DNA of 64,000 nucleotides from Phymatolithon calcareum (taxonomy: Eukaryota; Rhodophyta; Florideophyceae; Hapalidiales). Positions 55,008 to 64,000 of this stretch are shown here, piece after piece. The DNA lies in contig OZ345354.1 in NCBI GenBank assembly GCA_977006965.1, positions 1,488,001 to 1,552,000 on the forward strand. Direction: 5' to 3'. The position numbers and the translations under genes were made by a program. The notes below the pieces were generated by a model. The model was not told where the DNA came from. It made no database searches and saw nothing but the letters and a program-made list of their open reading frames with translations. How positions within the stretch are numbered: the first letter of the stretch is position 1; each line of letters starts with the position of its first letter.

Positions 55008-55900
55008 CATCACCAACACAAAGAGGTCCGTAGAGTGAAGGTGTTGCGGAGCGTGAAAGGAAGCGGGCACGCACCGCAGCCACCGCCGCATCCTCTTCTC
55101 CTCCAAGCACATCGCATCTTGCATCGCCGCACAATACGCCACCTCTCAAGATAGCCGTCAATTCATCGAGGAGATTGAGTCCGAATCCTGCTGCAACCAG
55201 AGGAGCCCCGCGATCTACGAGAGAGGTAGAAGAGCGGAAGCTGAATTCCCGTCGCGCTTCATCTACGGCATTTGCAGTACCAAAGGATGCGTCGAAACCA
55301 ATGCTGCGATCGCGCTCGGCCCCGCGGCCGACTCCAGAGGCTGACGAGCGGAAGGCGGACTCTCGTCGTGCTTCAGCGACTGCATCTGTAGCGCCGAGAG
55401 ATCAAACGAGACCAATGCTGCGATCGAGTCCGGCATCGCGACCGACTGCAGAGACGGACGAGCGGATTTCATCGTCACCGGAAGCTTCACCCCAAGAGAA
55501 TCAGCTCACGCTTCGTAGCGTCTCGATAAAGAGCAGTGAGCAGGAGGTTGAAGATGCACTGAAAGAATTTGACGACACCATGCAAAGGACGGAGCCGATT
55601 TGAACGGATGAGGAAGAGGATGCAGTGAGGGCTTATTGGGAACCATTGCATGCCCTCTACACAGAAGTGAACGACAGATTGGAGCGGATGGTGAATGAAG
55701 TTGAAAAACTCGGGAACAAGCATGAGAAGATGGTCGATAGAGCCATGAAGCGGAAGTTGGAGAAGGATATTATGGCTCTGCTCAACAAGAACAAACGGGT
55801 GTACAAGCTGTATGTGAAGTACCTTCCAGTGCTGCACAAAGAGGTGAAGAAGACGATGGAGCGGCTTGAAGAGTGGATCGAATTTGAGAGCTCCGACTAA
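55008..55900 (+). pseudogene. ELL-like copy 3, 3' part
   Basis: Begins just after the retrotransposon but restarts in the region following the N-terminal domain, so ~270 bp of it duplicates what is already left of the element. It carries four LRSRPAP-type repeats and a C-terminal domain matching copy 1 (HKEVKKTMERLEEWIEF). A TAG lies at about 55033 and a TGA at 55601-55603 where copy 1 has CGA (PIR). Dead as a full-length gene. Confidence 0.65.
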
Positions 55901-56179
55901 TGAGCTGCTTTATGCAGCTTGTCCGGCCCTGCAATCGCCAGTGGCAAATCTGCTCCATAGGTACAAGCCGAAAAGTCGCTCTTTCAGCTTCAGTTCGTCA
56001 CAAAAGCGAGAGTTAGAGCGAGTATAATTTCTCTATCACCACTTCGTGAAAATGCTGTCTGAAGTGCGCCTTCTGTTCCCGAGGCAGATCGCGATGGGGT
56101 GAAAAGTCTTGGGAGCTTCAAAAATCAAACAATTCACACATCCCCAATTGGATATGAATATGTCGGCCTTGTCGGCACA
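55901..56179. repeat. Gene-proximal 3' sequence shared with 63557 onward
   Basis: Together with the following module this block appears identical to 63557-64000 (offset 7656), but is clearly diverged from the corresponding 49992-50204 of copy 1. Confidence 0.7.
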
Positions 56180-57070
56180 AAGCACTCTTAGTAACAGATT
56201 CAGAACCACTCGGACTCGCGGAACTGGTAACGGACGAGAACACATTCTCCGCTACTCCATTATGTCGAAATAATTAGCACGAGTCTTCACTTGGGAACGG
56301 CCATCACCGATGGTTGGTCGTTTACGGCGCCCACCACCGCACGACACAAGTTCAGTTCAACGTTCACACAAAGGAATCGAACCGTTATTTAATGTTACTC
56401 GAGACGAGAAGACATGTTAGTGCACGTTACTTCACAGCCACTTCGCCCTTACGGCTCCACCCTAAGTGTTCATAATAATAATGTTTATTCCCCTATGGGG
56501 CTAGCAAGCAGTGATTCTATTTTTACTTCATCTTAGAATACGGCAGGACGTTAATCCTGCTTGCTAATTGTAAGCACGCTTCTTCTCTGCCTGTCGCTCG
56601 TCTGAGTGCTCATGCACGTTTGTGTTTCTAGACTTGCCAAACGATATGTTCTACTAGAATCAACCGGCAACTCGCAACGCACTTCAAACCGGTCTACATA
56701 CCCCTGTCACTACAATACACTCTTATAGTCGTTAGTCGTTAGTACACCCTTTACACTTAGGGTGCAGAATCTAGGCTTGCGAAAACTCAAGCGAGACAAT
56801 CAAACAAAGTATCTTGTACACACTTCTTCACCTCCGATGCGGCTCGATTGTTCGACGCCATCATCGCACAGAGGACCTCATCGTGTTCTAAGTTTGAAAG
56901 GCAATCAACACATCACCCATAATCTCTTGAAGTATCGTTATCGGACGCGCAGCCTCACCCTCCCCATTTCGCCGGTACTTACAAGCGAATGTGAAGTGTT
57001 TACGACACTCATACGGCAAATGGGTCTTCTTCCTACATTTGTCCTCCTGTGTTCAAGCAGCACATAAAAT
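56180..57070. repeat. 3' module, copy B (~0.89 kb)
   Basis: Offset 5975 from the module at 50205-51095 and near-identical to it, including a conserved 101-codon open frame whose significance is doubtful. The identity marks recent duplication or gene conversion. Confidence 0.8.
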
Positions 57071-57116
57071 TGCTCTTGTGGTTGTAGAACGAACAACTTC
57101 ATGGTATTTTACCAAC

Positions 57117-58063
57117 AAAAATCTCTGGCGCAGTCGAGGCGAGAGTATGCGCCGCGTCTGACACCATGGACGCCCTAAATTATAGCGTGGCTTCAAGGAG
57201 ATCGAGTCGATCTTCTTCGATCGATATTTGTCAAACCTGGAAAACGGAGCGTGGAAAGGAGCAGAGCAATGTGCCGCATTGTAAAGCCGAAGAACAGAAG
57301 AGACATCCTAGCCCGATTATTCGTGCAAAGACTCATGAGGCGCTCAGAGATCCTCGGGTCAAAAGCTGTACAAAAGCAGGCCTTCAAGGAGATTCAGAAC
57401 GCAAGATTGGATGTGACCCACGCCAAAGTGAACCGGCACCTCTTCATGGCGGCGAAAGAAACCCTAGCCGGCACAATCAAGCAGTACCAAAGAAGAAGTA
57501 TTCTAAAAGCCGCCACAAGGTTGCAAAAGACAGAAAACGCTCGATCCCGCACACCAAGACAACATTGCCGCCGTACCTGTGCTTCAAGTCAAGGAGATGC
57601 AAGACCCTGGCCATGAAATGTTCATTTGGAACATTCCCACCGAAGAACACCTTGGAGCTCATAGAACTTACAGACTCACTGGAAAGAATGCTAGCGAAGA
57701 TGCCAAGAATGTCTATCAAAAGACGAGCTATCGTCCGAAGAAAGTGCCTACACAAGAAAAGCACTTGACGAAGTCCTTTCCATGTTTCAAGCAGCCAAGT
57801 CTGCGGACGAAACATGAAGTCATCCGGTCCACTTCCCGTCGATTACACGTGACTCAGTGAAGCGGAATTTTTTTCCCCTCGAGGCTTAGTTATGGGCCGG
57901 AGGTTAGGTTTTGGTACACCTCCAGACCGTGCCCCACCCGACAGTGCAAACTTTCAACCAAGAAAGACCCTGGTCGTGGCCCTATGGCCTTTGCAAAGTT
58001 ACGCCAAGCGTCTGTAGATGAGTTGGTTACTTTTAAATAAAAATTCACACTTCTACTTCTTCC
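57117..58063 (+). mobile_element. ~950-bp retroelement-like insertion with 11-bp duplication
   Basis: Flanked by attttaccaac (57106-57116) and attttgccaac (58064-58074). Comparison with the equivalent sequence near 51215-51250, which lacks it, confirms an insertion. It starts aaaatctctggcgcag, carries a frame-damaged gene and ends in an A-rich tail (ttttaaataaaaattcacac). Probably a non-LTR element with internal deletion, or a retrocopy. Confidence 0.6.
57166..57827 (+). pseudogene. Basic protein of the ~950-bp insertion (frameshifted)
   Basis: Starts ATG 57166, then coding shifts between frames: FVQRLMRRSEILGSKAVQKQ (near 57330), ELTDSLERMLAKMPRMSIK (near 57665) and LDEVLSMFQAAKSADET, ending at about 57827. 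Basic and helical, perhaps an ORF1-type RNA-binding protein. Several frame changes are needed. Confidence 0.4.
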
Positions 58064-58638
58064 ATTTTGCCAACACGAAAGATGAGGTTGCGAATTTGAG
58101 CTTGGCAGAGTCTACTCGAATCAGGTGATTCCATCATGGGATCACCTGAAGCATGACGCTTCTACAGAGCTCCCCGGAGCCCACGTGAATTTGAAACTCG
58201 TAGCTCTTGGTTAATCTAAAACACGTACGATGAGATCGCAATTTGACGTTGACTAAATTTTCTTTCTTTCTTTGTTGCGGAATGATCGCTCACGCAAAAG
58301 GTAAGTGTGTGAAAATGTTTGAAAACAGTTTCTCATTGTTCAGAAATTTGAGTACGTCTAGTGGTTTCTCATGACCAAATTCTATGGTCAGTTGATGCAA
58401 AATGCTTACAGACCTCTCTTTTTTCACTCATTCCTTGTTTTGCACTGCACTTTTTTCACTATGCCCTGCTCGGGCACTACGTGAATTTAAATCTCAACTG
58501 CGAAGGCTATAGCCACTCATTTCGAGTCTTCATTCTCGGTCGCAAACACCTGTCAGCAAGCGTTGGACATGCAATGCATATTGCGCATAGCAAAGGCAGA
58601 TCTTCTGTGAGATCGACCTCCAGCCGAACACGACCCCC

Positions 58639-58646
58639 TATTTAAA
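58639..58646 (+). promoter_or_regulatory. TATA-like box of ELL-like copy 4
   Basis: tatttaaa in the same context as 51679-51686 (ccccctatttaaacccc). Confidence 0.4.
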
Positions 58647-58778
58647 CCCCATAATACACAGATTTCACCTTCCGCCAGCTCTTTCCCACACAGAGCTGTC
58701 ACAGCAGTTCTTCGTCAACCAGCAGCTCCTCGCGCTTCATCTACGGTCGACGCAGTACCTATAGATCCGTCGAGGCCA

Positions 58779-59264
58779 ATGCTGCGGTCGCGTCCAGCCC
58801 CGAGCACTTCTGCAATGATGGACGAGCGGACTTCAATGTCACCGGCAGCTGCACCAAAAGAAAATCAACTCGCACTTCACACCGTTTCAAAGCAGAGCAG
58901 TGAGCAGGAGATTGAAGATGCGCTGAAAGAATTTGACGACACGGTGCAGAGAGCGGAACCGATTCGAACAGATGAGGAAGAAGATGCGGTGAGGGAGTAC
59001 TGGGAAGCATTGCATGCGCTATACATGGAGGTGAACAGCAGACTGCAGAGAATGATGACGGAATTTGAAGAACACGAGAACAGCTATGAGAACTTGCCGG
59101 ATGGAGCCATGAAGCGGCAATTGGAGGAGGATATCATTGCTCTGCACAACAAGAACTCGAAAATGCACAAGGTGTATGTGAAGTATCTTCCGGGTCTGCA
59201 CAAAGAAGTGAAGAAAACGTTGGAGCGGCTTGAAGAGTGGTTTGAATTTGAGGGCTCCGTCTAA
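58779..59264 (+). CDS. ELL-like copy 4, N-terminally deleted, 161 residues
   Basis: The leader conserved in copies 1 and 2 runs to about 58725 (cgtcaaccag) and is joined directly to the repeat motif region (cgcgcttcatctacgg), deleting the N-terminal domain. The first ATG, 58779, is in frame and gives an uninterrupted 161-residue protein: one LRSRPAP repeat and the whole C-terminal helical domain (WEALHALYMEVNSRLQRMM, HKEVKKTLERLEEWFEF). Promoter, TATA-like box and domain are intact, so a short C-terminal-domain-only protein could be made. Whether it is expressed is unknown. Confidence 0.5.
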   Translation: MLRSRPAPSTSAMMDERTSMSPAAAPKENQLALHTVSKQSSEQEIEDALKEFDDTVQRAEPIRTDEEEDAVREYWEALHALYMEVNSRLQRMMTEFEEHENSYENLPDGAMKRQLEEDIIALHNKNSKMHKVYVKYLPGLHKEVKKTLERLEEWFEFEGSV

Positions 59265-60483
59265 TAGGCTGCTCCATTTGGAGACTGTCCGGCCTTGATA
59301 TATGGCATTGGCATTGGGTGAACTTGTTTACAATTATCGTATTCATTGCTAAGTTTTTTCCCTCTATTAAAGGTTGTTTTCCTATCCACACAGAAGGGGC
59401 GTGTATGTTGAAGTATAACGGCATTCGCAAGGGCTAACGGGTGTACGATAACGTCGCTTTGTTATAACGATGCTCCTCTTTGCGCTTTTCGTTGGAGAAC
59501 GCGGTGGAGTGGCGACGTTCGATCGAGACTCTCAATACCACGGTACACTGTTGCAAGAATCTTCGATTCATGATGTGCTCTATGTGGCTACTTTAGTTTC
59601 GAGATCTGTGCAGCTACTTTCTCTGAAAATCTGATTCATCTGATCCCAGGTGACCATATGCATCATTTGGTATAGTTATAGCGCTTGTAACTCACTTTCA
59701 GTGTGACAGGGAGTGGTGATGCGAAAATAAACGATTCATCATCAAGATGTGGATCCAAGAACAGAAGTGGAGAGGACGAAACTCAAGTGCAGAGTCCTGT
59801 ACTTCAGGAAGGACGCATGGAGATGCACTCTTCGGGCCTTGTCAGCACAAGCGCAAATTGTCACACTTCGTTGCTACTCGGTTTCATGGAACTGGGAACG
59901 GGATGAGAAGACATTAGGCACTGTTCGGTTATGGTGAAATTATTACAATGAGTCGTTACTTGGGAACGTCCATCACCGATGGTCAGTCATTTACGCTGCC
60001 CCGTAAACGACTCTGAAGAATATTTCGGCGGATTGTACCGAATCTGTGTAGGTCGCCGAGCAAACAAACTATTTGCTATTCTCGCATAACGATATTGTCA
60101 GTTTAGAGCTTACTTGGCCACACAAGACCCATAACGTCTTCATTAATTCATTTTGTCTTTTCCCCTAATAGGGCTAGCAGCGATTCGAGGGCCTAAGCTT
60201 CTTCCATTCTATCCTATCGTTAGCGAGTTCGACTGTGGCTTTCACGTATCGTCGAGGTACGTCATTAAAGATTGATTCTGGCGTTTGTTTGACGCCTTGT
60301 AGAAGCACCTGGCGGACCAGGCGGCGCTCGCCCATTCTAAGAATGTATCCATGTCAGTTCCATAACGTCTGGATATCATATTCGCACTGCCTCTCAAACG
60401 CTCAAGATTAATAACGTTAACAAGACAGTGTAGGTTTGATGATCAGCATGATTATTAGCAGATGACACTCCAAATGTGAGACC
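59265..60483. other. Diverged 3' module
   Basis: About 59930-60010 resembles the start of the 3' modules (cttgggaacgtccatcaccgatgg), and tcttttcccctaatagggctagcag near 60155 resembles their retrotransposon-tail part. This is an older copy. No gene supported. Confidence 0.5.
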
Positions 60484-60900
60484 ATGCGTGCCATCACAGC
60501 TAGCTTCACTTATCTGGGGGTATGTAAATATCTCAAGGACACACAGTCAGTAATGGAAGGTACCGATTTCGGCACAATCTGGCACAGGGTTGCGCCTTCC
60601 GTGCTAATTCGACCGTGTTCTTGCGGAGACACTATGCGCTACATGCATAATCATTGCGCGGAAGACTGGATACAACGACGTCTGCACTCGGGCACTACGA
60701 CAAGGATAGCAGCGGTGGGAGATTTGCCGCGAGCTGTACGCACACGTGATTTACACGCCGAATCCATTCTCGTTCCTTTTCTCCGTTTAGACGTGGCGAA
60801 AATGGGCCCACATTGTATACATGCTGTTTATTGGCCGATTGTATGTGATGCACTTTTCTTGTTTCATTTTCTCGTTGCTGTGGCCTGCGAACTGACATGA
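60484..60900 (+). CDS. RING-CH (MARCH-like) zinc-finger fragment
   Basis: A 138-residue frame containing RPCSCGDTMRYMHNHCAEDW, which fits the C-x-C ... H-x2-C ... W core of RING-CH fingers in membrane-bound E3 ubiquitin ligases. A hydrophobic C-terminus (WPIVCDALFLFHFLVAVAC) could be a membrane segment. The first CxxC pair of a RING-CH is not seen upstream, so the gene is partial, spliced or fortuitous. Confidence 0.4.
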   Translation: MRAITASFTYLGVCKYLKDTQSVMEGTDFGTIWHRVAPSVLIRPCSCGDTMRYMHNHCAEDWIQRRLHSGTTTRIAAVGDLPRAVRTRDLHAESILVPFLRLDVAKMGPHCIHAVYWPIVCDALFLFHFLVAVACELT

Positions 60901-61664
60901 ACCAATTTTCACACCAGTGTTGTGCACGAGTTGCCCAAGCTCACCTACTCAAGGCCTCATGCGGCATCGGTCCGTTTGCTGTGATTTTGAAATGGACACA
61001 CGACTCACAGGAGGAATCGCCGCTCATAAAACTCAGCAACCTCAGGAATCCGAAAGTGCTTCTGCTGTCAGCTCGTTTCTGTTGCCGCACCTTGCACCGA
61101 CGAGCGGACCACCTCGGTTTCCAAGCGCGACCGTCTGCCTTGCTTGCCCCTCTTATCTTCAGGAACTCTGGAGGATAGAATCAACGTTGATTGTTTCAGA
61201 AAAGAACGTGTTTCCTTTACTTCTTTTTCCTCCTCCTCTCCCTCCACCTTCGCGGGTCTCGTCCTATTTCTCTTATATCCCATTTTCTCAACGACTGCAG
61301 CGGCCTGCGGTAACCTAGCAAATCTCCTATGACTCCACTACGATGTCGTATCCCCAACCGCCAACCATTCGCCATTTCACTTTAAGATAATTGAACGCTC
61401 GACAAACACATACCCGAGATCATGCCCCCTACAACGTGCTTCGGTGGAAGCCACATCATCTCAGTAGATGCAGCCGATTTCAGCGTTTCCCTGATGAGGC
61501 ATACGTGCCCCAGAACAGTGCCCTAGACATTCACGCCCTAAATCAGCACCCCGATTAACCCTGTTCTGAGACAAATAAAATACAAATCGGCTTGGATTTC
61601 TCAGTGATGCACTACGAGATCTTTTCGTTGTAGTCTTCCTCGGATCTTTGGCTGAGGAATACTG
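60901..61664. other. Spacer
   Basis: C/T-rich stretches near 61220-61260 but no supported gene. Confidence 0.3.
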
Positions 61665-62057
61665 CAGCGAACAGATCTCGTGCTGCATCACAGCAAAAGG
61701 AGACCTTTCTCCGTACGAACGAGAAACAATAAAGTTTCCCGGAGCCTTCCGATCCGCAACCCTCCCCCATTGCCGAGCTCCCGTTCGTTTGAGTTATTTC
61801 GCGAGCCCAGTGCACGACGCAATCTGCCGCCGACGATGCTCCAGCCACGTCCTGCTCCGAAGTTGTCCCACGTCTCAAGGAAGTACGTCGAGGCCGATGC
61901 TCCTGTCGGGCCCTGTGCTGACGGCGAAATTGGAGCTAAGCACACAGAAGCGGAAGACGACGGCACGAACATCACAAAAACCAGATTCACCCACTTCGTA
62001 AGGGGATCCGTCGAAGCCGATGCTCCAGTGACGTCCAGTCCCAAGCACGACTCGAGA

Positions 62058-62966
62058 AACAGGCAGAAGAATACCGAGGAAGACAGGAGGATATGGCAGA
62101 AGTATCGAAGGACATTAACTATCTCAGAAGCGAGGAGCACCTCAGCAAAGCATTGAAACAAGCAGAAGAAGGTAAAGTGTCAAAGAAGCGGCGATTAGAA
62201 GATGCAATCCAAGTGTGACAAAAATGCGAAGAGAATCGGTCAGTGAAAATCCCGATAAACAAGCATAAGAAGTTGCCAGGAGTGTTACAAATAAGGGACA
62301 GGACGACAAGGCTAAGATGCCTAAGACTGATTTTTAACAGAGCTCCGTTGTGGAGGAAATCAATCCTCGGTGCGTATTTCGGACCCGGTGCTGAAATTGA
62401 GCTTATTGCACTCCAACGCATACTCGGGTCTAAGATGATGGTCAAAGAGACTGAATATGAATGCAAAAGACTAACTCGAACTCTCATATGGAGAGCAACT
62501 CGAATCAAGGAAATGTTAGGAAAATAGAATGCGATAAGTTAGAAGTAATTGAGAAGCTGCCCCTTGTAGACACGCAATGTTGCAGGGGTGTAATGAACGA
62601 CATTATCACCATCGACCTAGGAGCTCTATAACGGCTATTTGTGATCTATCCACCGACACTGGCAACACAGTATCGTGAACGACTCTTCCAAGAGGAACCA
62701 ACGGATTTATCGCAGATGCCGACTAACACTCAACGTAATATTAGTCTATCGTCGGTTAGTGCCCCTCTTTTTGCAGGGTGTGCAATTGCTCGCCCTGCCC
62801 TATTTAAGCGGCGATCCTGATGGCATCTTAGACTGAGGCATCGCATCACAGAGACATCACCCCTTTTCAAGATTAACCCAACCCTTATGTTTTCACTCCC
62901 AGTGATTACACCCGTTACTCACAGTGAGGACTTGGGTGCTTTTAAAATAAATCAACATATATCCCC
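62058..62966 (+). mobile_element. 5'-truncated LINE 2, same family as LINE 1
   Basis: cacgactcgaga occurs on both sides (62046-62057 and 62967-62978), a 12-bp target duplication. The coding fragment 62062-62527 (with one TGA near 62217) aligns with the C-terminus of the LINE 1 enzyme: DINYLRSEEHL with DIRYLQEHELL, and TTRLRCLRLIFNRAPLWR with KHRLLAVKWFFGRFPPRR. The 3' end is taaaataaatcaacatatat followed by C's, matching LINE 1's unusual C-terminated tail. Confidence 0.7.
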
Positions 62967-63361
62967 CACGACTCGAGAGGCAAACGAGCAGAAGCAGAAA
63001 TCTCCTGCAATTTCGTTCACGGTAGGCGATGCACTAAGAAATCCGTTGACACCAATCCTCCGGTCGCATCTAGCCCCGACCACCCACCAGAGGAAAATCA
63101 GCTAACCCTTCGCTCAGTTTCCAAAAGGAGCAGTGAGCAGGGCTGAAAAAGTTTGACGAGACGGTGCAAAGGACGTAGCCGATTCGAACTGATGAGGAAG
63201 AGAATGCGGTGAGAGATTGTTAGGAACCATTGCATGCATTATACGCAGATGTGAGCAACAGATAGGAGCGGCTAGTGAGTCAATTTGAAGAATTCGGGAA
63301 CAGATATGAAAAGACGCCGATATCATAGAGCCATGAAGCGGAAGTTGGAAAAGGAGATTAG

Positions 63362-63446
63362 AGCTCTGACCAACAAGCACTCGCAATCACACAAATTGAT
63401 TGTCACATTCACTTTGTGCGCCCGCGAGTGCTTTTTGGTCAGAGCC
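63362..63446. repeat. Inverted duplication within ELL-like copy 5
   Basis: 63362-63398 and 63410-63446 are about 80% complementary. The right arm is a reversed copy of the same coding segment (ggctctgaccaa...aagcactcgc), so a piece of a paralogue was inserted in inverted orientation, making a hairpin. Confidence 0.6.
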
Positions 63447-63556
63447 ATGATGTTCTCAGGATGCAGTACGTGAAGTACGTGCCAGAGCTGCACAAAGAGG
63501 TGAAGAAGACGATGGAGCGGCTTGAAGAGTGGATCGAATTTGAGAGCTTCGACTAA

Positions 63557-64000
63557 TGAGCTGCTTTATGCAGCTTGTCCGGCCCTGCAATCGCCAGTGG
63601 CAAATCTGCTCCATAGGTACAAGCCGAAAAGTCGCTCTTTCAGCTTCAGTTCGTCACAAAAGCGAGAGTTAGAGCGAGTATAATTTCTCTATCACCACTT
63701 CGTGAAAATGCTGTCTGAAGTGCGCCTTCTGTTCCCGAGGCAGATCGCGATGGGGTGAAAAGTCTTGGGAGCTTCAAAAATCAAACAATTCACACATCCC
63801 CAATTGGATATGAATATGTCGGCCTTGTCGGCACAAAGCACTCTTAGTAACAGATTCAGAACCACTCGGACTCGCGGAACTGGTAACGGACGAGAACACA
63901 TTCTCCGCTACTCCATTATGTCGAAATAATTAGCACGAGTCTTCACTTGGGAACGGCCATCACCGATGGTTGGTCGTTTACGGCGCCCACCACCGCACGA
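63557..64000. repeat. 3' sequence, third copy, cut by the window end
   Basis: Appears identical to 55901-56344 throughout. From 63836 it also matches 50205 onward. The array therefore continues beyond the window. Confidence 0.8.

Larger units (their letters stand above)
61665..63556 (+). pseudogene. ELL-like copy 5, split by a LINE
   Basis: Left part (61665-62057) aligns with the middle of copy 1 (48700-49430), and the right part (62967-63556) continues it exactly (49420-49991) if the retrotransposon between them is skipped. The right part has a deletion near 63140, lost codons near 63220, and a ~65-bp inverted insertion near 63400-63463. No start codon or N-terminal domain. Dead. Confidence 0.7.

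Noticed and set aside
1-64000. CRISPR arrays, rRNA or tRNA genes
   Set aside because: No regularly spaced short repeats and no recognisable rRNA or tRNA sequence were seen by eye; a covariance-model scan would be needed to be certain about tRNAs.

Overview
The window looks like nuclear DNA of an intron-poor eukaryote, most plausibly a florideophyte red alga such as Chondrus. This is an inference. It rests on long uninterrupted genes for the eukaryotic proteins VPS41 and ERO1, on an NB-ARC plus WD40 gene relic (a combination I recall as expanded in Chondrus), and on a very high density of DNA transposons and non-LTR retrotransposons. I saw no bacterial, organellar, rRNA, tRNA or CRISPR features.

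Layout. 1-9.7 kb: two short TA-flanked MITEs, then a P-element/THAP9-like transposase lying in one reading frame but cut by seven stop codons. 11-31 kb: two copies of a three-gene DNA transposon family. Each encodes a very large DDE-type transposase distantly like CACTA/Plavaka enzymes, a ~600-residue accessory protein, and a ~430-residue protein with a predicted coiled coil. Copy 1 is broken in all three genes. Copy 2 has intact transposase and accessory genes and a broken third gene. 34-46 kb is the host-gene island: an unrecognised 381-residue protein, VPS41 (without a RING finger), a dead NB-ARC/WD40 gene split by a 640-bp hAT-like element, ERO1, and a MULE-like element.

47.6-64 kb is a decaying tandem array of one gene family. 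Its C-terminus resembles the occludin/ELL domain of RNA polymerase II elongation factor ELL. One copy is intact (641 residues). The others are truncated, carry CGA-to-TGA stops, or are split by non-LTR retrotransposons with clear target-site duplications. Near-identical 3' modules of about 0.9 kb separate the copies, and window end lies inside another such module.

How it fits together: only five genes look clearly functional (the 381-residue protein, VPS41, ERO1, ELL-like copy 1, and the copy-2 transposase/accessory pair counted as one unit). The rest is mobile DNA and its relics. Many premature stops in the dead genes are explained by C-to-T change at CGA, CAG or CAA, which suggests methylation-linked decay. 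The least familiar system here is the three-gene transposon at 11-31 kb.
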